Assembly: GCA_963702195.1 (NCBI GenBank) | Contig: OY969725.1 | Location: forward strand, 1,550,001 to 1,614,000 | Origin: AC-56 sp963702195 | GTDB lineage: Bacteria; Actinomycetota; Thermoleophilia; Solirubrobacterales; 70-9 | Direction: 5' to 3' | Length of the DNA stretch: 64,000 bases | In this document: positions 1 through 8,024 of the stretch, piece after piece | How positions within the stretch are numbered: the first letter of the stretch is position 1 | Layout of the letters: every line of letters begins with the position of its first letter | Program-made: the position numbers and the translations under genes | Notes under the pieces: model-generated | Told to the model about the DNA's origin: nothing | The model's database searches: none | The model's input: only the letters and a program-made list of their open reading frames with translations

Positions 1-2
1 GG

Positions 3-149
3 CACGGCCTGGTGGCAAACGGCCGTGACAAGCACGCCCCTCGCGGAGGGCTCACGCGGGACCAGCTTGGGCCATTGCTCGCCAGCGGAATGACGCTCCG
101 TGCGATCTCCGATGCGCTGGGCGTAAGCACGTCAACTGTTCGCCACTGA
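3..149 (+). pseudogene. 5' part of an HTH/HNH protein ended by an in-frame TGA
   Basis: Reading in the same frame as the HNH gene downstream, this stretch encodes a helix-turn-helix of the type found at the N-terminus of actinobacterial HNH proteins (LRAISDALGVSTSTVRH). It stops at TGA 147-149, exactly where relatives carry the Trp of a conserved VRHWL-type motif, and reading resumes at once with MTRFGLR. The 5' end may lie outside the window, although a GTG at 12 could start it. I read it as one gene broken by a TGG-to-TGA change; a sequencing error, or translation restarting at the ATG at 150, is also possible. Confidence 0.6.
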
Positions 150-569
150 ATGACGAGGTTCGGCCTGCGCACAAGGAGGCATCGAGGGAACCGACATCTC
201 GGGTCGGACCAAAAGCCGAGGGTCATCGTGGACGAATGCGTCCGGCACGGCGAAACCGAGTTCATCCTCGAGAATCGCGGCGCATACCGGTGCAAGCGTT
301 GTCGATCAGAGTCCGTCTCCCAGTGGCGCCAGCGCCTGAAGCAGACGCTCATCGATGAGGCAGGCGGCGCTTGCAGGATCTGCGGATATTCGCGTCATCC
401 GTCAGCGCTGCACTTTCATCACGTCGACCCGGCCACGAAGGAATTCGCCCTGAGCCAGGAAGGGATTACGAGATCGCTTGAGCGAGCGCGCGCCGAGGCG
501 AGGAAGTGCGTTCTTCTCTGCGCAAACTGCCACGCGGAGGTGGAAGCAGGAGCGGCTAGCCTGTCCTAG
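150..569 (+). CDS. HNH endonuclease-domain protein (C-terminal part of a split gene)
   Basis: 139 residues if translated from the ATG right after the TGA at 147-149. It has two zinc-binding CxxC pairs: CKRC near residue 48, then the HNH core with CRICGY, FHHVDP and a C-terminal CANCH. This is the Cys-rich HNH type often annotated as a homing or restriction-like nuclease; its true role in actinobacteria is unknown. The first residues (MTRFGLRTRR) continue the helix-turn-helix of the upstream fragment, so the intact ancestor was an HTH-HNH fusion. There is no convincing ribosome binding site for the ATG at 150, so this piece may not be made on its own. Confidence 0.7.
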   Translation: MTRFGLRTRRHRGNRHLGSDQKPRVIVDECVRHGETEFILENRGAYRCKRCRSESVSQWRQRLKQTLIDEAGGACRICGYSRHPSALHFHHVDPATKEFALSQEGITRSLERARAEARKCVLLCANCHAEVEAGAASLS

Positions 570-619
570 AGTTCGCCGCGCTACACGAGTTCCTAGGTAG
601 CACAAATGGCATTACACGG

Positions 620-693
620 TCCGGGGTAGCTCAACTGGCAGATGCGCTCGACTGTTAATCGAGAGGTTGAGGGTTCGAGTCCCTCCCCCGGAG
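620..693 (+). tRNA. tRNA-Asn (GUU)
   Basis: A complete cloverleaf. Acceptor arm 620-626 pairs with 686-692, discriminator G is at 693, and the T stem is 669-673 with 681-685. The anticodon loop CTGTTAA gives anticodon GUU. No CCA is encoded. A strong hairpin follows at 699-720. Confidence 0.97.
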
Positions 694-698
694 CTTCG

Positions 699-720
699 GA
701 GGCCGGCGTACGCCGGCCTC
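699..720. terminator. Palindromic hairpin between tRNA-Asn and the convergent glycosyltransferase gene
   Basis: A perfect 22-base palindrome (GAGGCCGGCGT and its complement) followed on the plus strand by TTCT. It lies between the tRNA and the stop codon of the convergent gene, so it could end transcription from both sides. There is no long T run. Confidence 0.55.
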
Positions 721-722
721 TT

Positions 723-1913
723 CTATTGCCCGGATAGTTGGTGTACTAGGCGGGCCCCGTGCTCCTCGCTGTCGTTCGCACGCGACCAGGCCGCGAGTTC
801 CTTGGCCCGCTGCCGGAAGGACATGGCGCCGACAATTCGCCGGCTCGCAACTCGGAGCGTGCCCGCCCCCAGTAGTCGCCAGGGAAGCATGAGCCCAGCG
901 CCCGCCCACGCGACCCGCGCCGAGTTCTCCGCCATGTCCCCGGCGCGCGGGCAGCACAGGACCGGAACGCCGGCCGCCAATGCGCGCGCCACCGTCCCGT
1001 GCCCGCCGTGGCAGATCACCAGCGACGCCTCCGGCATGACCTGCGAGTAGGACAGCCAGTCGACGACAACCGCGTTCGCCGGCGCCGCCGGCAGCGGACC
1101 GGGATCGAGCCGGTTCGTCGTCGCCACGACCCGCACTGGCTCGTCGGCGAGCGCATCGAGCGCGACCCGCACCAGCCGGAGCTCCGGATCCTGCGCTGTG
1201 CTCGGCGCCACGAGCACCAGGGGCTCATCGCCGTCCGGCAATTCGATGTCCGGATAAGGGAGCTCGAACTGCATCGGCCCCGTCACGTGCACCCCCGCCG
1301 GCCACCGCCGCGGGTACTCCAGCTGCGGAAAGGTCGCGACCAGAGCCAGCTCCCGGCTGATCCCGCCGTGAAACCACTCCACGGGCGGCAGTCCGACCGC
1401 CGCGCGCGTCTCGTTCATCTCATCGCGACCCCGGCGCAACCCGCTCTCGAGCACCGGCAGCGCTCCGCGCCAGAGCGCTCGTCCAACCGGCGTGCGCGGC
1501 GGCTGCAACCCGAAGGCGAAGAACGGCAGCCCCGGCTCATGCACCGGATACACGTGCGGGATCAATGTGGCCCGCTTCACGCCGGCCCGCTCCGCGGCGA
1601 GCGCCGGCGCCAGCGTGAGGATGTCGCTGACGACGACATCCGGCCGAAACTCCTCCATCAGCGGCAGCAGCGCAATCGCCGCGTCCGCGGCCGACCGCCA
1701 CCCGCCCGGCTCCTCCCGGCGCGGCGGAAACGTCGTGTATTCCTCCGCCGCCGTGAAGGCGATCCCCTCGCCCTCGACCGCCTCGCGCCACCGCTCCCAG
1801 GTCTCCACCAGCACCTCGTGCCCGCGACCCCGCAGCGCCCGCGCCAGCGCAATCGCCGGGAACGCATGACCCGCATCGCCGAACGCCCCCGCCACGAACC
1901 GCCGCCCGCTCAC
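723..1913 (-). CDS. MGT/UGT-type glycosyltransferase (GT1 family)
   Basis: About 396 residues, GT-B fold. The C-terminal half has the nucleotide-sugar binding signature of GT1 enzymes around residue 300 (CHGGHGTVARALAAGVP followed by a D-x-AENS motif), and the N-terminus has the acceptor-domain start FGDAGHAFPAIALARAL. Members move a sugar from UDP- or dTDP-sugars to small hydrophobic acceptors such as macrolides or terpenoids; the acceptor here cannot be told. I start at the GTG at 1913, where homologues begin, and not at the longer frame to 1952 that would run into the divergent gene. No biosynthetic cluster is nearby. Confidence 0.8.
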   Translation of the reverse strand: MSGRRFVAGAFGDAGHAFPAIALARALRGRGHEVLVETWERWREAVEGEGIAFTAAEEYTTFPPRREEPGGWRSAADAAIALLPLMEEFRPDVVVSDILTLAPALAAERAGVKRATLIPHVYPVHEPGLPFFAFGLQPPRTPVGRALWRGALPVLESGLRRGRDEMNETRAAVGLPPVEWFHGGISRELALVATFPQLEYPRRWPAGVHVTGPMQFELPYPDIELPDGDEPLVLVAPSTAQDPELRLVRVALDALADEPVRVVATTNRLDPGPLPAAPANAVVVDWLSYSQVMPEASLVICHGGHGTVARALAAGVPVLCCPRAGDMAENSARVAWAGAGLMLPWRLLGAGTLRVASRRIVGAMSFRQRAKELAAWSRANDSEEHGARLVHQLSGQ

Positions 1914-1981
1914 TGCAAACCCCGTTGCGATCGCCGCAAGCGGCCTCGACACGAGGGACGGAGCGCGCTATCCCTTGGGCA

Positions 1982-2518
1982 ATGCGACGTCGCGATCGCA
2001 ACCGGGCCGCGCGCCTGCGCCGTGCCGTCGAGGGTCTGCCCCGGGCGACGCGCGAGGCGATGCTTCGAGGCATCGACGCCAACCCGATCGTGGTCGGCGC
2101 CTATGTGGACCGCGAGTCGGGCGGCATCTGCCCGATGCTCGCCGCGCACCGCAACGGCGGTCGCACCAACGTCGCCAGCTTTGCGCGGACCTGGGACAGC
2201 TACACCGGCGCCAAGCGCCCCCGCCTCGCCACCCGCCGTGAGGTCCGAACGCTCCGATCCCTGCTCGAGGCAAGCCTCACGGAGGACGTCGCCGACGGCG
2301 GCTCGATAGCGGCAGCAGCCGCACAGATCCGAGCCGAGCGCGCCGAGCTCGCGGCCCGCCGCAGCTGCGAGCAGCCCGAGGCCCCGGCGATCCCCGAACC
2401 GCCCGACGCGCCGATTCGGATCCGACGGCTGCGTTGGCCCTTGCGGCGCCCGGCCGGTCCCCACGATGAGCCTCAGGATCTGCTCGCGGCCGCCGAGCAG
2501 CAGCTCACCGGCGCCTGA
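1982..2518 (+). CDS. Conserved hypothetical protein, Arg-rich
   Basis: 178 residues from the ATG at 1982. The protein is rich in Arg and Ala, with a compact conserved-looking core (residues 30-75: IDANPIVVGAYVD, GGICPMLAAHRNGG, FARTWD) and a charged tail. I do not recognise a named domain; similar proteins appear to occur in Thermoleophilia, from memory. An in-frame start at 1925 would overlap the start of the divergent glycosyltransferase and is less likely. Its stop abuts the stop of the convergent SDR gene (2518/2519), leaving no room for a separate terminator. Confidence 0.65.
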   Translation: MRRRDRNRAARLRRAVEGLPRATREAMLRGIDANPIVVGAYVDRESGGICPMLAAHRNGGRTNVASFARTWDSYTGAKRPRLATRREVRTLRSLLEASLTEDVADGGSIAAAAAQIRAERAELAARRSCEQPEAPAIPEPPDAPIRIRRLRWPLRRPAGPHDEPQDLLAAAEQQLTGA

Positions 2519-3253
2519 TCAGGCCGGCGTCCCCGGCAGCTCGTCCGGGCGGGTGAAGACCAGCTCCGGCACCAGGCATCCGGGCGACGTCCGCAGCAGG
2601 AAGCGAACCGACTCGGCGATGTCCTCCGGCTGGATCATCTCCTCCTGCTTGACCTGCCCGCGCACGTACTCGGTCATCGGCGTGTCGACGAACCCGGGGC
2701 ACAGCGCGGTCACCTGGATCCCGTCGCTCGCCGCCTCCTTCTGAGTGGCCTCGCTGAAGCCGATCACCGCCGACTTGGTCGCGGAGTAGACCGACAGCCA
2801 CGGCTGCCCCGACTTCCCGGCGATCGAGGCGGTGTTGACGATCAGCGCCTTGCGGTGCTCGGCGCCCGCCTCGCGCAGGAGCGGCAGCGCCTCCCTCGTC
2901 CCGATGATGACCGCCCGGAGGTTCACCCCGAGCTGCATGTCGATGTACTTCGTCGTGAGCTCGTGCATCGCCTCGCCGATCCCGACCCCGGCGTTGTTGA
3001 CCATGACATCGAGCCGCCCGTACTTCTCCTTGTGAGAGGCCACGATGCCGGCGATCGCGTCCTCGTCGGCCATGTTGGCGGCCAGCGAATTGACCTCGAG
3101 GCCCGCGTCGCGGAGCTCCTGAGCGGCCGCCTCCAGCTTCTCCGGCCGCCGCGCCGCGATCGTCACGCCGTAGCCGTCCTCACCGAGCGCCCGCGCGATC
3201 GCCAATCCGATCCCACTCGATGCACCGGTGATGAGCGCCGCACGCTTCGCCAC
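2519..3253 (-). CDS. SDR-family NAD(P)-dependent oxidoreductase
   Basis: 244 residues, classical short-chain dehydrogenase. It shows the nucleotide-binding TGASSGIG near residue 9, the NNAG motif near residue 87, the catalytic Ser in the NTAS strand and the YSATK pair (Tyr/Lys) near residue 155. The N-terminus (ITGASSGIGLAIARAL, then AARRPEKLE) suggests NADP preference, as inferred from the Arg after the second strand. The substrate is unknown. The GTG start at 3253 has a GGAG box a few bases upstream. It sits 54 bases after an efflux pump on the same strand and may be co-transcribed with it. Confidence 0.88.
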   Translation of the reverse strand: MAKRAALITGASSGIGLAIARALGEDGYGVTIAARRPEKLEAAAQELRDAGLEVNSLAANMADEDAIAGIVASHKEKYGRLDVMVNNAGVGIGEAMHELTTKYIDMQLGVNLRAVIIGTREALPLLREAGAEHRKALIVNTASIAGKSGQPWLSVYSATKSAVIGFSEATQKEAASDGIQVTALCPGFVDTPMTEYVRGQVKQEEMIQPEDIAESVRFLLRTSPGCLVPELVFTRPDELPGTPA

Positions 3254-3307
3254 GCCAGTTCTCCTCTCGCTCGCCGTCGGGGGCCGGACCCTATCGGCCG
3301 ATCACGC

Positions 3308-4705
3308 TCAGTCGACGTCGGCCTGCTTGCCGCTCGGCATGAAGATGCGGCCGATGACGAACGAGACGGCCATCACGACGGCGCCGACCTTGAATGCGGT
3401 CTCGAGCGCGTCGGCGAACCCGCTCGGGGTGGTGTGGGGCCCGAGGGCGCCGAGGACGATGGTCCCCAGAATCGCCATCCCGAGCGCCGAGCCGAAGTTC
3501 CTGAACGTCTGGATGATCCCCGACGCCTCGCCCCTGATCGCCTCAGGCGCCCGGTTGAGGGCGTCCGTGTTGAGGGCCGACATGGCGAGGCCGAATCCGG
3601 CCCCGGTGACGAGCATCCCCGCGAGCGTCCCGCCGGAGGTGAGCTTCGACAGCTCGGACCCCCAGAGCCAGAGGCCGACCGCGATCGCCGCCAGCCCGAG
3701 AGTCACGGGATGCTTCGCCCCCACCTTGTCGTACATCCCGCCGCCGATCCGCGAGGCGATGAAGAACGAATAGAACATCGTGAGGATCGAGAAGCCCGCC
3801 TGCGTGGGCTCCTGACCGACCGACACCTGGAAGTAGATGCTCCCGAAGAAGAAGACGGCGAGCCAGGTGAAGAAGAGGAACAGCGTCAGCACGTTGTCCA
3901 CCGCGAACGGCCGGTTTTCGATGAACGCCTGAATCGAGATCAGCGGGCTCTCGGCCCGGCGCTCGTAGAGCACGAACAGCCCCAGGATCAGGATCCCAAC
4001 CACGATCGACCCGATCGTCGCGACACTGCCCCAGCCCCAGACGCTGGACTCCTGCAGCCCGAGCACGGTTAACCCCATGCCGGCGACTAAGAGCACGGCG
4101 CCGCCCCAGTCGATCCGCGCCGGATGCTTGACGTCCTTCAGCTTGACGAACCCGAACTCGGTCAGCGAGAGCAGCGCGACCGGGATGTTGATCCAGAAGA
4201 TCGCCCGCCAGGTCCAGTACTGCGTCAGGTAGGAGCCGGCGATCGGGCCGACCGCCGTGAACAGCCCGGCGACGATGAAGAAGATCGCGAGCCCCTTGCC
4301 GCGCTCCTCAGGTGGGAACGAGTTCAGGACGAGGACCGTCGTCGACGGGATGAGCAGCGCCCCGCCGATCCCCTGGAGCACCCGGCACACGATCAGCCAC
4401 GGCTCCGCGATCGACGTATCGGGGGTGAGCCCGCACAACGTCGAGGCGCCGGCGAACAGGATGATCCCGATCGCGACGATCCGCTTGTGCCCCAGGATGT
4501 CGCCGAGGCGACCGCCGAGCGCGATGAACGCCGCGGTCGCCAGCGCGTAGGCGGTGACCGTCCACTGCGCCGCGGTAGCCGACAGGTGCAGGTCCCGCTG
4601 GATCGTCGTCACCGAGATGGAGACGATCGTGAAGTCGATCATCACCATCGCCATGGCCGGGACGAGCGGCCACAGCACCCTCCACCGCTGATACTCGGGC
4701 GTCAC
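3308..4705 (-). CDS. MFS drug efflux transporter, DHA2 (EmrB/QacA) family
   Basis: 465 residues with about 14 hydrophobic segments. It has the DHA2 hallmarks: the first helix with MIDFTIVSISVTTIQRDL, the loop 2-3 motif GGRLGDILGHKR (motif A) and the CRVLQGIGGALLIP helix (motif C region). It acts in the membrane as a proton-driven exporter of drugs or metabolites. The GTG start at 4705 follows a TAGGTT box after 8 bases with no Shine-Dalgarno, so the transcript may be leaderless. No TetR or MarR regulator is adjacent. Confidence 0.88.
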   Translation of the reverse strand: MTPEYQRWRVLWPLVPAMAMVMIDFTIVSISVTTIQRDLHLSATAAQWTVTAYALATAAFIALGGRLGDILGHKRIVAIGIILFAGASTLCGLTPDTSIAEPWLIVCRVLQGIGGALLIPSTTVLVLNSFPPEERGKGLAIFFIVAGLFTAVGPIAGSYLTQYWTWRAIFWINIPVALLSLTEFGFVKLKDVKHPARIDWGGAVLLVAGMGLTVLGLQESSVWGWGSVATIGSIVVGILILGLFVLYERRAESPLISIQAFIENRPFAVDNVLTLFLFFTWLAVFFFGSIYFQVSVGQEPTQAGFSILTMFYSFFIASRIGGGMYDKVGAKHPVTLGLAAIAVGLWLWGSELSKLTSGGTLAGMLVTGAGFGLAMSALNTDALNRAPEAIRGEASGIIQTFRNFGSALGMAILGTIVLGALGPHTTPSGFADALETAFKVGAVVMAVSFVIGRIFMPSGKQADVD

Positions 4706-4827
4706 CGGCGGGGAACCTATTGGACGCGTCCGACGGATGGCGCCCGCGATCGGTTCGATTTTGAACCTCCGCGCACGACCGGAAGTACAACTGGGCGGGA
4801 CCAGTCCAAGTGGAGGAGGTCGGTCAG

Positions 4828-5163
4828 ATGCGTCGCGCGAGTCGGATGCGGAGAGTTGGCATCGTCACGGTCGTCGCCACGCTGGCGCTGGGGGTGGGCG
4901 TGGCGCAGGCCGGCGGCGGCGCCGTCAAGGCCTCCAACTACAAGTTCGCGCCGAAGACCCTCACCATCACGAAGGGCAGCAGGGTCACCTGGAAGTGGGT
5001 GAACGGCAGCCATACCGTCACCTTCATGAAGGGCTCCTACGACAAGAGCCTGAACAAGGCCAACCCGAGCCGTTCGAGGACCTTCAAGAACACCGGCACC
5101 TACAAGTACTACTGCCGCTTCCACCGCAGCCTGGGGATGACCGGCAAGATCGTCGTCCAGTAG
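4828..5163 (+). CDS. Secreted cupredoxin (plastocyanin/azurin-like blue copper protein)
   Basis: 111 residues from the ATG at 4828, which is preceded by a strong GGAGGAGGT at 4812-4820. A signal peptide (hydrophobic IVTVVATLALGVGVAQA) is followed by a single cupredoxin domain. Type 1 copper ligands are visible: His in GSHTVTF and the C-terminal Cys, His, Met in YYCRFHRSLGM. It is probably an extracytoplasmic electron carrier or copper-binding protein; the partner enzyme is not nearby. An in-frame GTG at 4810 overlaps the ribosome binding site and is unlikely to be used. Confidence 0.88.
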   Translation: MRRASRMRRVGIVTVVATLALGVGVAQAGGGAVKASNYKFAPKTLTITKGSRVTWKWVNGSHTVTFMKGSYDKSLNKANPSRSRTFKNTGTYKYYCRFHRSLGMTGKIVVQ

Positions 5164-5175
5164 CCCACCCCCGCG

Positions 5176-5197
5176 CCGGCGGGCAGGAGCCCGCCGG
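5176..5197 (+). terminator. Hairpin after the cupredoxin gene
   Basis: A 9-base-pair stem (CCGGCGGGC with GCCCGCCGG, loop AGGA) begins 12 bases after the stop codon. There is no T run, so this is a weak intrinsic-terminator call. Confidence 0.45.
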
Positions 5198-5241
5198 GCT
5201 ATCGTGAAAACCGGCACAGCCAAGCCCGAAACCGGGCACCC

Positions 5242-5315
5242 GGGCCGGTAGCTCAGTTGGTCAGAGCAGCGGACTCATAATCCGTCGGTCGGTGGTTCGA
5301 ATCCACCCCGGCCCA
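5242..5315 (+). tRNA. tRNA with CAU anticodon (probably elongator tRNA-Met)
   Basis: A complete cloverleaf. Acceptor 5242-5248 pairs with 5308-5314, discriminator A is at 5315, and the T stem is 5291-5295 with 5303-5307. The loop CTCATAA gives anticodon CAU. The fully paired first acceptor base argues against the initiator tRNA. Ile2 (lysidine-modified CAU) cannot be excluded from sequence alone. Three broken genes follow directly. Confidence 0.9.
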
Positions 5316-5398
5316 CTAGAAAAGTCCCGCTAATGAGGGGTGTCTCGGAGGCCCGAACCAGCTTCACGAAATGAAGTAGGTCACAAGGGAGGGCGTCG

Positions 5399-5564
5399 AT
5401 GCCGCGACGGATCGTCATATTGCTGGTGCTTGCCGGTGTTTCTTGCTGGGACGGCATCGACAGGAGCGAAGGCGTCTCACAATCCGCCAAGCAAGCCGCG
5501 GATCATCGGTGGCCACGCGGACGCGTGTTGCCGAAGCGGGCGCCGTCAGGGCGCTGACCCGTAG
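5399..5564 (+). pseudogene. Truncated, frameshifted trypsin-like serine protease remnant
   Basis: A good ribosome binding site (AAGGGAGGG at 5385-5393) precedes the ATG at 5399, which encodes MPRRIVILLVLAG. A shift into the frame of the next segment then gives VFLAGTASTGAKA and PPSKPRIIGGHADA. Joined, these make a normal signal peptide plus the activation site of S1 proteases (R followed by IIGG). The rest of the protease, including His/Asp/Ser regions, is missing: the frame runs into unrelated sequence and stops by 5564. This looks like the 5' stump of a deleted, frameshifted gene. Confidence 0.6.
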
Positions 5565-5657
5565 CGTGAACCAGACCCGGTGCCATGCTAAAAACTTCGG
5601 CTGGCACCTCTAGGGAGGCGCGGGAACGATGCCAGGCGGACAAGGCAGGAGGGGCTT

Positions 5658-6565
5658 ATGAGACGGGCACTAGTAGTGACAAACGGTGGCGGCGAGTCTA
5701 TGTCTGCTTGGGGCGGGACCGGCATGGGCGGTGTTCCCGGGTCAGAACGGGCGGATCGTCTACCCGGATTTCGACGCCAATAACCATACGGTCCTTCCCA
5801 ACGGAACCGGCGACACCGTGGTCGGGCAGGGAGATGCCCCAACCTGGTCGCCTAACGGGCGGCGGATCGCGTTCATCGGACAGGGTGGCGACATCTACAC
5901 GATGCGGGCCGATGGCAGCCGTGTGCGGCAACTGACTTTCGACGGCGGCAACGTCGACCCCAGCTACGGGCCCGGCGGTGGCCGGATCGTGTTCAACCAC
6001 GCGAGGAACACCAAGATCACCACCATCCGGTGGGACGGCTCGAAGCGGCGGGTGATCGCCCAAGGCGGAGCCGTCACCTGGTCACCCAACGGCCAGATCG
6101 CGTACATCAAGGGAAGCGTTGGGAACCGGCGGCGAACCAGCCTGTGGGGCGATGCGCCCCAACGGCACCCACAAGCACCGGCTCGTTTGGCTGGGCACAT
6201 TCGGGACCGAACTCCCGATCTACTCCCCCGACGGCAGCGAGTTCGTCTTTTACCGCTCCCACCTCGATAGCTCAGGGCTCAATGAGATCGGCCGCACCTT
6301 GCTCGCAGACGCGAACGGAGACAACATCCGGCGCCCACCATGCGGGGGAGCGATTTCCTACCCACGATCCATCGACCATTACGGGGCCACCCGCGCTCCC
6401 CTCACCTTTTCCCCGGACGGCAGGTCGTTCCTGGTCTGGAACAGACCAGACCCGCAGGGCCTTGCCAGCTACCTAATCAGCGTGTCGCTCGGCTCCTGCA
6501 CGGGCCGAAGGATCGTGAACGGGGCCTACTGGTACGCCGACTGGCAGGCGGTACCGGCGCCGTAG
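5658..6565 (+). pseudogene. Frameshifted TolB-like (PD40 beta-propeller) secreted protein
   Basis: An AGGAGGGGC site (5648-5655) precedes the ATG at 5658. The protein starts MRRALVVT, but its signal peptide (AASLCLLGAGPAWA) continues in another frame, so a shift lies near 5678-5686. A second shift lies at the GGGG run 6146-6149: removing one G restores LWAMRPNGTHKHR. Downstream are PD40 repeats (TWSPNGRRIAFIG, YSPDGSEFVFYR, FSPDGRSFLVW). With both shifts repaired it would be about 300 residues, a TolB-type propeller exported outside the cell. Two lesions suggest a true pseudogene, though the second is in a homopolymer and could be a sequencing error. Confidence 0.7.
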
Positions 6566-6590
6566 TTAGTGGTGCCCCCCACGCTGTTGG

Positions 6591-6764
6591 TCAAGGCTCG
6601 CAGATGGCGGGTGCGGTTACGGCGCCCTCGGACTCCTTGACGACAGCCTCGAGCTCATCAAGCCACTCAGGCAGGCGCTCCAGGGTTGACACGAAGGCCC
6701 ACACCTCGTTCGCTGGACGGTCGATCTTGGTTTCGATCGCGACATCTAGCGTTCGGGCGATCAC
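6591..6764 (-). pseudogene. N-terminal fragment of an SRPBCC (polyketide cyclase-like) protein
   Basis: 57 codons on the minus strand from a GTG at 6764. The residues TKIDRPANEVWAFVSTLERL followed by PEWLDELEAVVKESEG are typical of the first helix-grip segment of SRPBCC proteins, which normally run to 140-150 residues. After VKESEGAVTAP the similarity breaks off and a stop follows, so about two thirds of the domain is missing. It lies directly behind the frameshifted TolB-like gene on the opposite strand, in the same decayed zone. Confidence 0.6.
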
Positions 6765-6797
6765 GTATTCGGACCCTGTTGCGCATCCGACTGCCGT

Positions 6798-7202
6798 CTA
6801 CGCTGAAAGTCCGGCTGCCTTGAGGGCTTCCGATTGATTCATGTAGCCCTGGATGCGGACCACTCGTCCGTCCCGAACCGCAAACACCACTGCCGTGTCG
6901 GACTCCACCTCGACCCCGCTGCCTCTGCCACGCCGGTATTCGTGCATCAGCACGACCACATTGTCGCCGGCGTCGATGAACTCCTCGGGCTCCAGGCGGC
7001 GCTCTTCCCACTCCTCGAGGTCGTCCGCATCAAACACCTCAATGATCTCGGTAAGACCGTGGGCGGTGCGGCCTTCTTCGAGGCCGCCCACGGTGCCGTG
7101 GAGCTCGACTTCGGCATCGGTCAGCTGTGCCATGCGCTCCCAGGCCTGTTCCGCGAATGCCTCGAAGGCATCCCGGACGACCGCGACATTCTCTTGCGAC
7201 AT
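6798..7202 (-). CDS. SnoaL-like / NTF2-fold protein
   Basis: 134 residues from ATG 7202 (MSQENVAVVRDAFEAF), the standard opening of actinobacterial SnoaL-like domain proteins, ending in the typical VRIQGYMNQSEALKAAGL. The fold is a small alpha+beta cone that binds hydrophobic ligands; its activity is unknown. A TACTGT box lies exactly 7 bases before the ATG, pointing to a leaderless transcript. The open frame continues upstream to 7721, but that part is antisense to the divergent oxidoreductase and is not real coding. Confidence 0.8.
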   Translation of the reverse strand: MSQENVAVVRDAFEAFAEQAWERMAQLTDAEVELHGTVGGLEEGRTAHGLTEIIEVFDADDLEEWEERRLEPEEFIDAGDNVVVLMHEYRRGRGSGVEVESDTAVVFAVRDGRVVRIQGYMNQSEALKAAGLSA

Positions 7203-7268
7203 CGTTCGGACAGTATCTCGCCCGCCGAGACCGCGGTTAGCGTTGAGTACCGCATCGGAAGGGGTTGA

Positions 7269-8024
7269 ATGACGGTCAAGCGTGGAATCTTCGTCGCACC
7301 GTTCGACGACCTGATGGAGCCCGCAGCCCTCGCCGAGCTCGCACGGTTGGCGGAAGGACGGGGTTGGGACGGATTCTTTCTTTGGGATCACATCAAGCAC
7401 CTGCCACCGGTGCGATCGGTCGCGGATCCGTGGGTGGCGCTCGCCGCGATCGCGTGCGCCACGCAGCGGCTCCGGATCGGGCCGATGGTGACCCCGCTGT
7501 CGCGGCGGCGGATCGAAAAGCTGGCTCGTGAGACCGTGACCCTCGATCACCTCAGCGGCGGGCGGCTCACGCTGGGGGTCGGGCTGGGCAGCGACCGAAC
7601 GGGGGAGCTCCAAGACTTCGGAGAGGTGGTCGAGCCGCGCGAGCGCGCGCGGCTTCTCGACCGTGGCCTCGACCGGCTGACCCGGTACTGGGCCGGCGAG
7701 TTCGAGCCGGCGCCCATCCAACGCCCGCGAATTCCCATCTGGGTTGCCGGCCGCTGGCCGAAGCGCCGCCCGCTCGAGCGCGCCGCGCGCTGGGATGGTT
7801 TCTTCCCGATCGAGCTTCCCGGGCCTGACGCGCTGGAGGAGCTGACCGGCGAGATTCGCGCGCTGCGTGGGAAAGCCGAGGATTTCGACGTCGTGGTGGA
7901 CGTCAAGCCCGGCGAGGCGATCGACCCTTGGGCAGCCGCCGGCGCCACCTGGGTGCTCACCGGGTTCGACTCATCTCCCCCGCAAACGGAGGTGCGTGAG
8001 GCAATCGAGGCGGGTCCCGGCTAG
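7269..8024 (+). CDS. LLM-class (luciferase-like) flavin/F420-dependent oxidoreductase
   Basis: 251 residues, TIM-barrel bacterial luciferase family. Visible features are the N-terminal IFVAPFDDL strand, the DGFFLWDHI segment, the IGPMVTPLSRRR strand and LDHLSGGRLTLGVGLGS, which is the typical cofactor-binding stretch. The cofactor is F420 or FMN; the substrate is not evident. A GGAAGGGG ribosome binding site precedes the ATG. It is divergent from one SnoaL-like gene and overlaps the end of another on the opposite strand by 4 bases. Confidence 0.85.
   Translation: MTVKRGIFVAPFDDLMEPAALAELARLAEGRGWDGFFLWDHIKHLPPVRSVADPWVALAAIACATQRLRIGPMVTPLSRRRIEKLARETVTLDHLSGGRLTLGVGLGSDRTGELQDFGEVVEPRERARLLDRGLDRLTRYWAGEFEPAPIQRPRIPIWVAGRWPKRRPLERAARWDGFFPIELPGPDALEELTGEIRALRGKAEDFDVVVDVKPGEAIDPWAAAGATWVLTGFDSSPPQTEVREAIEAGPG

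Noticed and set aside
5242..5315. tRNA-Met as an attachment site of an integrated element
   Set aside because: No integrase and no repeated tRNA 3' end were found in the following 2 kb. The broken genes remain notable, but integration is not shown.
7203..7721. Upstream extension of the SnoaL-like gene
   Set aside because: It is antisense to the luciferase-family gene; the ATG at 7202 has the normal SnoaL-like opening and a -10 box at 7 bases.
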